A stretch of 40,989 bases of DNA from assembly GCA_016794925.1 (NCBI GenBank), contig JAEUIW010000024.1:1-40989 (forward strand), given 5' to 3'. The notes under the pieces were generated by a model. It worked only from the letters and a program-made list of their open reading frames with translations, had not been told where the DNA came from and searched no databases. Below are positions 16,469-23,865 of the stretch, piece by piece (positions within the stretch are counted from its first letter, which is position 1; the number at the start of each line of letters is the position of its first letter). The translations under genes were made by a program, and so were the position numbers. The stretch comes from Phycisphaerae bacterium (GTDB lineage: Bacteria > Planctomycetota > Phycisphaerae > Phycisphaerales > UBA1924).

Positions 16469-18499
16469 CTACACCCACCAGTCGGGCTGTCCAAGGGCCG
16501 CGACCGCATCGGCAAGCGACGGCGTCGGGATCGAGAGCTCCTTCGCCCACTGTTCCCATTGCGTCTGCCCCATTTTGAGCTCGGGCAGCAGCGTGAGCGG
16601 CGTCTTGCCCGGGTCATTCCATGTGCGCGCGGCATAGGGGCTGTACACCCCAAGGAAGATTCTGGCGATCTCGCCGCTGCCGGCCGAGATCTCGCCGACG
16701 AGCCCCCACACCTTGCCCCAGGCGGCGACAAACCCTTCCGCGCCCAGCGCCTCGCGCACCGCGTCCCGCGCGCACAGCGTGAGCCAGTCACGCCAATCCG
16801 TCGTCGCGGCCGCGGGCCCGGCGGCGTCTCGGGTCTCCAGCCGGCCGATCAGCACCTCGATCACCTGCCGAAGGTCCTTGCTCAGGGCCGGCAGATCGAC
16901 CTTGGGCGCGGCTGACACCCTCTCCATGTTGAGGTCCGCGAGGGATCCTCCGATCCGTCCGAAGTCCACGCCCGCGATGTCCCCCGGCACCTCGTTGCGA
17001 ACCGCCAGGATGCTCTGGACCACGCGCGTGAGCTTCTCGCGGTCCGGGCCATCCCAATTCAGGTCCGAGCACGCGCCCAGGAAATTCACGCTGCACGAGA
17101 GCCCGCTGTCGAGCAGGAACGCACGGACGGCGGACCCTCCGCTGATCTCGAGCGCGGCCCACAGACCCAGGCCGTTGAGAATGGCGCGTGCCAGAGTGAG
17201 CTTCCGCGCGGACTGCCCGGCCGCACGCTCGGCGCGGTTCTTGAGCAACTCGACCGAGGCGTTGAACAACTCCGCGGGGACGGAGCGGTCGACACGCCGG
17301 AGCCCCAACCCCACGCACGCGCAGGCCACGCGCAGGACCACCCGGTCCGGAGACTTGAACGATCCGAACGCGTTCGACAGGCGAGCGATGCGCTGCAGGA
17401 TCGACATCTCGTTCGGGCCCACTTTGCCCGGCTGACCATTGGGCGTGAACTGCACCAGCCAATCGCTCCGCGTGCTGTCACCGCCATCGCTCGGCGCGGC
17501 ATCGCGCACCACGGCGATGCGCGCGAATGGCTCGAGCGCCTGCAGCGGGATGCTCGGATCGATGTACTGCAGCGCATCCGCGAGCGCGACCAGCGTGTTG
17601 AACAGGCAGACCGCGACGCGCCGGACGCCTTCTTCGCTCAGCGGCCGGCCCGCCTTGACCTCGCGCCAGTAGTGGCTCAGCACCTCGTGGTAGTAGTACA
17701 GCCCGGCGAGGTCCCTCGACGTGGACGGCATCAGCACGAAGTCCCCCAGCGCGGCCACGGTCTGGTAGTACCCGTCGCGGCGGTCAGCCGGCTCCTGCAG
17801 CTCCAGATGCCCGCGGATGTGCGCGATCAGTTTCTTCAACGCGCCTGTGAGGCGGGCCGGGGGACGGATCGTGAACGTGACCAGCACCAGATCCGAGAAC
17901 GACTCGGGTGTGATGCCCGGGAGGCTCGCGGCCTGACGGAGAACAGCGGGCAACAGCCGTGCGAAGACCAATCCCAGCCCCTGCGGGTTGTCCGCCATTC
18001 GACGCAACTGGTCGCGGTAGAGCACGGTGGCGTCCGCGATAGTGCGGGCGGTGCCGGCGTTGGGGATGCCAAAGCCGGACATGGGGTCCGGCGGTGGCGA
18101 GGAAGGCGGATTGGTTCCCGAAGCGGGCTCTGACGACGAACTCGATCCCACTCCCTTTGCTTTCGCCGCATCCTGACGGTTGATCTCTTGCTCAACTTCC
18201 CACAAATCGTAAGGCTTGAGACGCGCGCCGAAGACTTCCGCAATCGCCGTAGCCTGATTCTCCGGCAAATTTGCGCCGTACGCGCTGAGGCCGGTCTTCA
18301 TGAATCCAGTCAGCCATTCCTGCAGCACACTATGATTGGCGTCACGCACACGACGCGCTTCGAGACGTCGCAACTGGACGTTGAAACGGCTGACACCCTC
18401 GTCCTCTCTGGTTGGACTGACTCCGGATTGTTGAAACGGAACCTCCTTGTCGGGTCCGTCGCTGGTTGAGTGATCATGCGGATCGGTCGTGTTTGCCAT
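16469..18499 (-). CDS. unrecognised 676-residue protein, second gene of the KAP ATPase unit
   Basis: I do not recognise this protein. The N-terminal 50 residues are polar and look disordered. Residues 50-112 look helical (RRLEARRVRDANHSVLQEWL...LWEVEQEINRQD). Residues 116-140 are a Ser/Pro linker. The rest (about 145-676) appears largely alpha-helical, with regular Leu/Ala spacing reminiscent of a helical-repeat or scaffold protein. No signal peptide, transmembrane helix, nucleotide-binding loop or nuclease motif is seen. It begins 27 bases after the KAP ATPase stop on the same strand, so the two are very likely co-transcribed and act together, the ATPase at the membrane and this one in the cytoplasm (inference). 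Confidence 0.78.
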   Translation of the reverse strand: MANTTDPHDHSTSDGPDKEVPFQQSGVSPTREDEGVSRFNVQLRRLEARRVRDANHSVLQEWLTGFMKTGLSAYGANLPENQATAIAEVFGARLKPYDLWEVEQEINRQDAAKAKGVGSSSSSEPASGTNPPSSPPPDPMSGFGIPNAGTARTIADATVLYRDQLRRMADNPQGLGLVFARLLPAVLRQAASLPGITPESFSDLVLVTFTIRPPARLTGALKKLIAHIRGHLELQEPADRRDGYYQTVAALGDFVLMPSTSRDLAGLYYYHEVLSHYWREVKAGRPLSEEGVRRVAVCLFNTLVALADALQYIDPSIPLQALEPFARIAVVRDAAPSDGGDSTRSDWLVQFTPNGQPGKVGPNEMSILQRIARLSNAFGSFKSPDRVVLRVACACVGLGLRRVDRSVPAELFNASVELLKNRAERAAGQSARKLTLARAILNGLGLWAALEISGGSAVRAFLLDSGLSCSVNFLGACSDLNWDGPDREKLTRVVQSILAVRNEVPGDIAGVDFGRIGGSLADLNMERVSAAPKVDLPALSKDLRQVIEVLIGRLETRDAAGPAAATTDWRDWLTLCARDAVREALGAEGFVAAWGKVWGLVGEISAGSGEIARIFLGVYSPYAARTWNDPGKTPLTLLPELKMGQTQWEQWAKELSIPTPSLADAVAALGQPDWWV

Positions 18500-18526
18500 C
18501 GCCCACCAATCGGTTAGGTTTAGAAA

Positions 18527-20281
18527 TCAGTTATTGTATTCGCCGATTTCGCGATCCAGCGCGACGTGCATGCACACGATCATGATGGCCGCTATGATCG
18601 GCCAGCGCTCGTCCCACTTGATGCGCGCAAGAATCCCGCCGTCGGAACTGCCCGATGCCTTGGCCGCGAGAGCCGCGATGCTGGGGCTGTTCTGCGCACC
18701 GCCAAGGTACTCCTGAAGGAGCGAGATCAGCACGCGCGGCGTCAACTGGTTCCGCGCCGACAACGTGGGTCGTCGCCTGCAGATGTCATTCCACGCTTGC
18801 TTGATCGCGTTCGATAGGCTCGCTCCCGGTGCGCCATGCCCAAGCTGCTCATTATTTTCTATCCCGCACAGGCCGCGGAGATGTCGATCGCACCACAGCA
18901 GGTTGGCCAGGTCCTCGCCGGTGAGCGACGGCATGGCTTTCGTCACGGCGCTGAGATACTTCGACGCGGTCGATTCATGGATCCGTCTCCGCCGCGATGT
19001 GCTGACCTGATTGTAACGAACGGCGGATTCCCAGATGTAGTTTCGACGAATCGTGCCGTACGGTTCACGCGCCAGCAGGTGATCCTCGGGGTCGGCTTGA
19101 TTCGGTGACGAGTTGCTGTTCAGCACATGGAGCGGACGCCAAGAATGAGGCTGCGTCATCGCGGCAGCGTCGGACCTGCTCCAACCGAGCACCTCCAATT
19201 CGGAATCGCCCGCAAGCGGATCCGACATGGCCTCGGTGTAGATCGATGCGTACAGAGTCGATGCGATGTCGGAACGAACAACCATCGCGGGGTGAAACGC
19301 CTTGAACTCGACCTGACTCTCAACATAGGGCATGACGATGGTCACGCCCTGCTGCGAGAGGCCCCGGCGCACGAGACCGAACGCCGCCTGCACGATCTCG
19401 GGCGGGGCCCGATCGATCTCATCGAGCAGCCAGACGATCCGGTAACCCTCCCGCCGCATGCGGGCGAACGCATCCTCCATCCGGGACTGCCACATCATCC
19501 CGGGCAGTTCCACGCGGACCGAGTAGTCCTTGATCTGCACGCGCTGCCCGCGCACGCAACGCACAACCAGCCGCGTGAAGAGCAGAACACCGAGCATGGG
19601 CGAGTAGTCCAGCCCCCATCGGTGCTCGGCGATCACGTGCGGCTGCGAGAGCAGATTCTCATACAGTGCGAAGTGCAGGTCCGGCTCGCTCGATTCGGCC
19701 CAGATGTCCGATTGCACCAGCGCCACCTTCGACCGGTACCCTTCGGTCGGATCACCGGGATACCGCTGAAGACTGGCGGTGAGCATGTCGAGCACGTAGC
19801 TCTTTCCGCTGCCGCGGGCGCCGGGAATCGTGATTGTTTTCGACGACGACATCGGTCCATCGGCGCGAATGGCGCGGGAGAGTTCTGCGACAAACTCCTG
19901 ACGACTGGGCAGGAGCAGGTCGCCATCGTCCTCGTGCACGGGCCGCTTGGCCGCCGCCGCGCGGGACAGGAAGCGGCTCGCGAGGTACCGCTGGTTCGCC
20001 GCCACGAGCGCGCCGACCATGGCCATCACCGCCACCATCGGGATGAACTTCAGGAATGGCGTCAGCCACGGGTACGGGTCCGATTCGAAATCAAAGCCCC
20101 GATCGACGGGCCCCCAGTGGAACAGCAGCACGCAGAGCGAGCCGAGCGACGAGATCACCCACAGGCCGCACCATGCGTAGCTGCACCTGCTCCGCATGAA
20201 CAGGCCGGCCGGACTGAGCGCGAAGTCTCGCGACAAGAACATGCGAAACCAAAACCAGATCTGCCGCGGCAACCTGAACAT
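18527..20281 (-). CDS. membrane-anchored KAP-family P-loop ATPase
   Basis: A 584-residue protein. It has two transmembrane helices near 39-56 and 78-95. The P-loop domain has Walker A GARGSGKSY (154-162), the KAP-type follow-up VQSDIWAESSEPDLHFALYE, Walker B RIVWLLDEIDR (281-291, D287/E288), and then PPEIVQAAFGLVRRGLSQQG. The DEIDRxPPE context is the KAP hallmark (Kidins220/PifA relatives). In typical KAP proteins the helices are inserted inside the P-loop domain; here they precede it. A further hydrophobic stretch (WPIIAAIMIVCMHVAL) lies near the C-terminus. KAP ATPases are membrane-bound molecular switches, and some bacterial ones exclude phages. Codon use is slightly more AT-rich than its neighbours. 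Confidence 0.85.
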   Translation of the reverse strand: MFRLPRQIWFWFRMFLSRDFALSPAGLFMRSRCSYAWCGLWVISSLGSLCVLLFHWGPVDRGFDFESDPYPWLTPFLKFIPMVAVMAMVGALVAANQRYLASRFLSRAAAAKRPVHEDDGDLLLPSRQEFVAELSRAIRADGPMSSSKTITIPGARGSGKSYVLDMLTASLQRYPGDPTEGYRSKVALVQSDIWAESSEPDLHFALYENLLSQPHVIAEHRWGLDYSPMLGVLLFTRLVVRCVRGQRVQIKDYSVRVELPGMMWQSRMEDAFARMRREGYRIVWLLDEIDRAPPEIVQAAFGLVRRGLSQQGVTIVMPYVESQVEFKAFHPAMVVRSDIASTLYASIYTEAMSDPLAGDSELEVLGWSRSDAAAMTQPHSWRPLHVLNSNSSPNQADPEDHLLAREPYGTIRRNYIWESAVRYNQVSTSRRRRIHESTASKYLSAVTKAMPSLTGEDLANLLWCDRHLRGLCGIENNEQLGHGAPGASLSNAIKQAWNDICRRRPTLSARNQLTPRVLISLLQEYLGGAQNSPSIAALAAKASGSSDGGILARIKWDERWPIIAAIMIVCMHVALDREIGEYNN

Positions 20282-20288
20282 GCCCTAC

Positions 20289-20317
20289 GTTCTAGCGACC
20301 TCAGAATCTGGTGTCAA
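20289..20317 (-). promoter_or_regulatory. promoter of the KAP ATPase unit, apparently leaderless
   Basis: Reading the minus strand, a perfect -35 box TTGACA (20317-20312) is followed, after exactly 17 bases, by TAGAAC (20294-20289), a 4/6 match to the -10 box. The -10 box ends seven bases before the ATG at 20281, so transcription would start at or within a base or two of the start codon. There is no room for a ribosome-binding site. Confidence 0.6.
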
Positions 20318-20366
20318 TCCGAGTTCCTGTGCACACACATCACGCATAACTTCAGGAATGTGCAGA

Positions 20367-20416
20367 ATCGCGAACCACACGCCCGTGGGATCGCGAACAC
20401 ACGAAATTGTGTGTTC
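20367..20416. repeat. direct and inverted repeats between the KAP and glycosyltransferase genes
   Basis: ATCGCGAACCACACG (20367-20381) recurs one base shorter as ATCGCGAACACACG (20390-20403), spaced 23 bases start to start. The second copy forms one arm of an inverted repeat: GAACACAC (20395-20402), six bases, GTGTGTTC (20409-20416). The block lies about 50-100 bases upstream of the KAP promoter's -35 box and could be an operator for either divergent gene. Confidence 0.5.
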
Positions 20417-20533
20417 TCCGCGTCCGGAGTGCTTCCGATCGCCGCCGCCGCCCCGCGCTGAGCACATTTTCGGGTTCCGCCCGCCCCCACTCCCTCTTAC
20501 CCCCTCCTACCTCCTCCCTATCGTCCCCACCTC

Positions 20534-21670
20534 ATGCGCATCGCCTTGGCACACGACTGGCTCGTCTCGTTCCGCGGCGGCGAGGCCGTGCTCGACCGGC
20601 TCGCGCGGCTCCTGCTGGCCGACGGGCACTCCATCTCCCGCATCTACACCATGTTCGACAACGGGGCCCGCCTCACGCCCGTGCTCGATGCGCTCCCGCG
20701 CACGGTGGCCCCGATCGGGCGACTCCCATTCGCCAGCACGCGCCTGCGTCGCTGGATGCTCCCCCTCTACCCGCAAGCGGTCGGCGCCCTCTCCAACGCT
20801 CTCGCGCGCGATCACGCTCGTGAACCGGTGGACCTCGTGGTCTCGACCTCCACGGCCGCCATCAAGGGCCTGAAGGCCCCGCGCGGCGTCACGCACATCT
20901 GCTATTGCAACTCCCCCGCGCGGTACCTGTGGGCCCAGACCGACCAATACGCCCTGGGCCGATGGGGCCGGCTGCGCGTGCTCGGGCTCAGGCTCTTCGG
21001 CGCGCCGCTCCGCACCTGGGACCGCCGCACCGCCGCGCACAGCGACGTGCTGATCGCGAACTCCACGCACATCGCGGCCCGCATCAGGGCGGCCTACGGC
21101 CGCGAGGCGCTGGTCATCCACCCGCCGGTTCGCACGGACTACTACACACCCGCCGACGGAAACAGGCCGCCGCCTGCCCGCGAGGACTTCTGGCTCGTGG
21201 TCGGCGCGATCGAGCCGTACAAGCGGTTGGATCTTGCGGTCGCCGCGGCCCGTGCCGCGAACATCCGGCTGGTCGTGGCGGGCGGGGGTTCACAACTCGC
21301 GGAGGCTCGGAAGACCCACGAGCGACCCGGACGGGTCGAGTTTCTCGGCCGGGTCAGCGATGAACAACTCCGCGACCTGTACCGCCGCGCCCGGGTGCTG
21401 ATCTTCCCCCAGGAGGAGGATTTCGGCATCGTGCTGGTCGAGGCGCAGGCGTGCGGGCTTCCCGCCGTGGCCCGAGCCGCGGGCGGCGCCCTCGACATCG
21501 TGATTCCCCATCAGACTGGCGAACTCTTCGAAGGCGCCGAGATCGCGCCGATCGTGGATGCCGCGCTCCGGATTACCCCCGAAATGTCCGCCGCCGCCGC
21601 GGCAAACGCGCAGCGCTTCAGCGAGAGTCGCTTCGACGAAGCGATCCGACGCGTGCTCGCACGGCCATAG
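20534..21670 (+). CDS. GT4-family glycosyltransferase
   Basis: A 378-residue GT-B fold enzyme. The N-terminal half has MRIALAHDWLVSFRGGEAVL and CNSPARYLW. The C-terminal half has the nucleotide-sugar site: LVVGAIEPYKRLDLAV, RVEFLGRVSDEQLRDLYRRA and the EX7E element FPQEEDFGIVLVEAQACGLP. It transfers a sugar from a nucleotide donor, retaining the anomer; the donor and acceptor (LPS, glycan or exopolysaccharide) cannot be told. ATG 20534 begins the first strand directly. It stands alone, divergent from the KAP gene across 252 bases and 222 bases before mraZ. Confidence 0.9.
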   Translation: MRIALAHDWLVSFRGGEAVLDRLARLLLADGHSISRIYTMFDNGARLTPVLDALPRTVAPIGRLPFASTRLRRWMLPLYPQAVGALSNALARDHAREPVDLVVSTSTAAIKGLKAPRGVTHICYCNSPARYLWAQTDQYALGRWGRLRVLGLRLFGAPLRTWDRRTAAHSDVLIANSTHIAARIRAAYGREALVIHPPVRTDYYTPADGNRPPPAREDFWLVVGAIEPYKRLDLAVAAARAANIRLVVAGGGSQLAEARKTHERPGRVEFLGRVSDEQLRDLYRRARVLIFPQEEDFGIVLVEAQACGLPAVARAAGGALDIVIPHQTGELFEGAEIAPIVDAALRITPEMSAAAAANAQRFSESRFDEAIRRVLARP

Positions 21671-21681
21671 CAACGGCGTTG

Positions 21682-21708
21682 TTTTCCACATCCAACAGAT
21701 TGTCCACA
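21682..21708 (+). promoter_or_regulatory. two DnaA-box-like sequences
   Basis: TTTTCCACA (21682-21690) fits the relaxed DnaA consensus TTWTNCACA. TTGTCCACA (21700-21708) differs from it at one position. They point the same way, 18 bases apart, in the AT-richer spacer before mraZ. Two boxes alone do not make an origin; regulation by DnaA is possible. Confidence 0.35.
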
Positions 21709-21810
21709 CTGCCGTCGCGGTTGGGTGGGAAATTGTGGTTCCGACGTGATAAGTCATGTACTGGCAAGCGATTGCGGACGATCGCCGTAGTCAAGAATCG
21801 TAGCACTGTC

Positions 21811-21862
21811 GAAATAGTGGACGTTTTTCCCAAAGCGTGTTGCAAATAGGGGCAAAGTGGGG
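21811..21862 (+). promoter_or_regulatory. MraZ-operator-like tandem repeats upstream of mraZ
   Basis: Ten-base units GAAATAGTGG (21811-21820), CAAAGCGTGT (21831-21840), CAAATAGGGG (21843-21852) and CAAAGTGGGG (21853-21862) lie just before the gene at roughly ten-base spacing; the first two are separated by a ten-base filler and a TG breaks the register once. They resemble the AAAGTGK-type boxes that MraZ binds to control its own promoter in other bacteria. The repeats end 30 bases before ATG 21893. Confidence 0.55.
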
Positions 21863-21892
21863 GATACTCCATCGTCGATCGGGAGCTCCGCC

Positions 21893-22366
21893 ATGCAGTT
21901 CATCGGCTTTGCGGAGCTCCAGATCGATCCCAAACAACGCCTCGCCATACCCGCTAAGTACCGCAACCAGTGGAACTTAGAGCGCGACGGCGGTGCGTGG
22001 GTCTGCATCCCCTGGCCGACTGGTCTCCTCCGTTTGTACACCGAGAAGATGTTTGAGCACTTGTCCAAATCGGGATCGCTCGCGTCGGACAGCCTGACGC
22101 CAACCGCCGATGCCGCGGAGGTCGAGGCCATGCTGTTCGGCTGGGCTGAACGACTGGAGATGGACTCAGCCGGTCGCGTGACGCTCCCAAAGAGCCACCT
22201 GGAGCTGACCCGGCTGGGAAATGAGGTGGTGATGGTCGGAGCCCGAAACCGGCTTGAGGTGCGGTCACGGGCATCATGGGAAGCGGACAAACTCCGGAAC
22301 TTCCAACGCCTGCCCGAACTCGTGCAGCGCATCGAGGCCGAGCGGCGTGTCGGACGGGGGGACTAG
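21893..22366 (+). CDS. mraZ: transcriptional regulator MraZ
   Basis: A 157-residue protein with two tandem SpoVT/AbrB-like MraZ domains. The first is FIGFAELQIDPKQRLAIPAKYRNQW; the second is AERLEMDSAGRVTLPKSHLELTRLGNEVVMVG. Both retain the Dx3GR/QR-ψ-ψPxxxR-type core. MraZ normally forms a ring that binds repeats upstream of the division/cell-wall cluster, including its own gene. ATG 21893 is preferred over GTG 21857 because the latter lies inside the operator-like repeats and adds twelve residues before the domain. Here rsmH (mraW), which almost always follows, is missing; a structured non-coding stretch and pgeF follow instead. Confidence 0.92.
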   Translation: MQFIGFAELQIDPKQRLAIPAKYRNQWNLERDGGAWVCIPWPTGLLRLYTEKMFEHLSKSGSLASDSLTPTADAAEVEAMLFGWAERLEMDSAGRVTLPKSHLELTRLGNEVVMVGARNRLEVRSRASWEADKLRNFQRLPELVQRIEAERRVGRGD

Positions 22367-22370
22367 ACGA

Positions 22371-22738
22371 AGGGAGAGTCCCGCGTGCGGGCGAGAGCCC
22401 GGACTCGGGATTGACAACTGAAGAGTTGTGATCTCGCCGCGGTCGAGCGATTCCGGGTGCACGCGGACCTGGAAGCGGACGCGGGCCGGGCAAGGACGCT
22501 CGGTCCGGACCGGGCTCGGGCGCGGCGAGAGACGAGCGAGCGGCGAGAGGATCCGAATGGACTCGACGCTCGCGCGCGACCTCCGGGGCGGCGGTCGGAC
22601 GCATGGACGCGTTCGACCGTGGCGACTGGTCCACTCGACGGAGTGACCGACAGCCCCCGGAGACCGGCGCGCGAGCATCCTCTGGCCCGACTCGGAACTT
22701 GCGCTCGGCCCGGCCAGCACCGGCCGAGCGCCTTTCTT
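22371..22738 (+). ncRNA. candidate structured RNA between mraZ and pgeF, with terminator
   Basis: No credible protein frame covers this stretch, but it is full of strong hairpins. GAGTCC/GGACTC (22376-22381/22401-22406) encloses GGGC-GAGA-GCCC. ACAACT-GAAG-AGTTGT lies at 22414-22429. A 10-bp perfect helix TCTCGCCGCG/CGCGGCGAGA pairs 22432-22441 with 22521-22530. A 10-bp helix with one G-U pairs 22593-22602 with 22609-22618. CACTC-GACG-GAGTG at 22632-22645 is extended by GGT/ACC. A terminator ends it at 22701-22738. The conserved RNase P sequences (GGAAAGUCC, ACAGAA) and a tmRNA tRNA-like end are absent. It could be a free sRNA, the mraZ 3' UTR or a pgeF attenuator. Confidence 0.5.
22701..22738 (+). 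terminator. intrinsic terminator
   Basis: GCGCTCGGCCCGG (22701-22713) and CCGGCCGAGCGC (22720-22731) form a long GC stem with one bulged C and a six-base loop, followed by CTTTCTT-like pyrimidines (22731-22738). It lies 56 bases before the pgeF start and would end transcripts from mraZ or the RNA candidate. Confidence 0.7.
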
Positions 22739-22793
22739 CCCGCGGATCCCGGCCCGTGCGGAGCGCCCGCCGCGAGACCCGACGGAGTCCGTC

Positions 22794-23588
22794 GTGAGCG
22801 ACCGGCTGCTCGTGTCCCCGTTGCTGTCCGGCGTCGGCGTGCCGCACGGATTCTCAACCCGGCGCGGCGGCGTCTCGACGGGGATCTTTGCATCGTTGAA
22901 CTTCGGAAATCCGAGCGAGCTCGGATCGGAGCAACGTGACCCGCCCGAGAACATCGCACGCAACCTCGCCCAGATCATGCGGGACCTCGGGACCGGGTCG
23001 CGCGATCTCGCGCAGGTCCACCAGGTGCACGCGGCGGAGGTGGTGACGCTGCGTCGCGGTGATCCCGACGGCGGCCGCACCCGTCACGCGCGCGCCGACG
23101 GGTTGCTCACCGACGATCCCGGGCGCGCGGTCGGCGTGCGCGTGGCCGATTGCGCGCCGGTGCTGCTCGCGTCCGAGTGCGGAGCAATCGTCGCCGCGGT
23201 GCACGCCGGATGGCGGGGAGTGATCGCGGGGGTTGTCGCGCGGGCCGTCGATTCCATGCGCCGGCTTGCGCCCGGCGCCCCGCCACGGCTGATCGCGGCC
23301 ATCGGTCCGTGCATCGGGCCCGAGGCCTTCGAGGTCGGCGCTGAGGTCGCGGCGGCGTTCACACGCGCGTTCGATTCGGACGACCGGGTCGTGCGGCCAC
23401 GGACGACGACCCCGGGCCCCTGGCGCGTGGACCTGAAGGAAGCGCTCCGTCTGCAGCTCGTTCGTGCCGGCGTGGACGCTATCGACATCATCCCCGGCTG
23501 CACGGCGTCGGAGCCGCAACGGTTCTTTTCGCACCGGCGTGAGCGCGGCCGCACCGGACGCATGATCGCGGTCATCGGGCCGAAATGA
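22794..23588 (+). CDS. pgeF: PgeF/YfiH-family (DUF152) peptidoglycan-editing enzyme
   Basis: A 264-residue protein with the full family pattern: PHGFSTRRGGVSTGIFASLN at the start, VHQVHAAEV with H79, VRVADCAPVLL with C120, AAVHAGWRGV with H137, and IGPCIGPEAFEV. H79, C120 and H137 are the zinc-site residues. Members were long called laccase-domain or polyphenol oxidases. The PgeF activity hydrolyses UDP-MurNAc carrying L-Ser instead of L-Ala, clearing a mis-synthesised cell-wall precursor; some relatives act on purine nucleosides. The start is GTG 22794. Its position after mraZ fits a cell-wall link. Confidence 0.9.
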   Translation: MSDRLLVSPLLSGVGVPHGFSTRRGGVSTGIFASLNFGNPSELGSEQRDPPENIARNLAQIMRDLGTGSRDLAQVHQVHAAEVVTLRRGDPDGGRTRHARADGLLTDDPGRAVGVRVADCAPVLLASECGAIVAAVHAGWRGVIAGVVARAVDSMRRLAPGAPPRLIAAIGPCIGPEAFEVGAEVAAAFTRAFDSDDRVVRPRTTTPGPWRVDLKEALRLQLVRAGVDAIDIIPGCTASEPQRFFSHRRERGRTGRMIAVIGPK

Positions 23589-23865
23589 GCGGCACCGCGG
23601 CGGGGCGACGCACGTTGATTCTTAGAATTGTCGCGGACCCGGTCACGGCCCCTCGCGAACGCACACCGTGTTTGAAATCTCGGTGCGAGGCTCACATCCG
23701 AAGCGCCCGAGCCGCCATCGAAGCACCGCGGCGTGTCAAGATTCGCGTTACGTTCGCACGCCGCGCGCACGCGTGGCGACGCGTGGGCTGCCGGGCACGG
23801 TATTCTGAGTCCGGCCCGGCGCGGCATCGTGACCGAGCCCGCGACCGGCCTCAGGAGAAGAGCCC
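23589..23865. other. 277-base spacer before a PEP-CTERM gene
   Basis: No gene seen. It contains one locally AT-richer point (GATTCTTAGAATT at about 23619) that may belong to a promoter, and AGGAGAAG directly before the start at 23866 is a good ribosome-binding site. No terminator for pgeF is apparent. Confidence 0.4.

Noticed and set aside
22371..22738. RNase P RNA or tmRNA in the mraZ-pgeF spacer
   Set aside because: The conserved GAGGAAAGUCC and ACAGAA elements of RNase P and the tRNA-like end of tmRNA are not present, so only a structured RNA candidate is reported.
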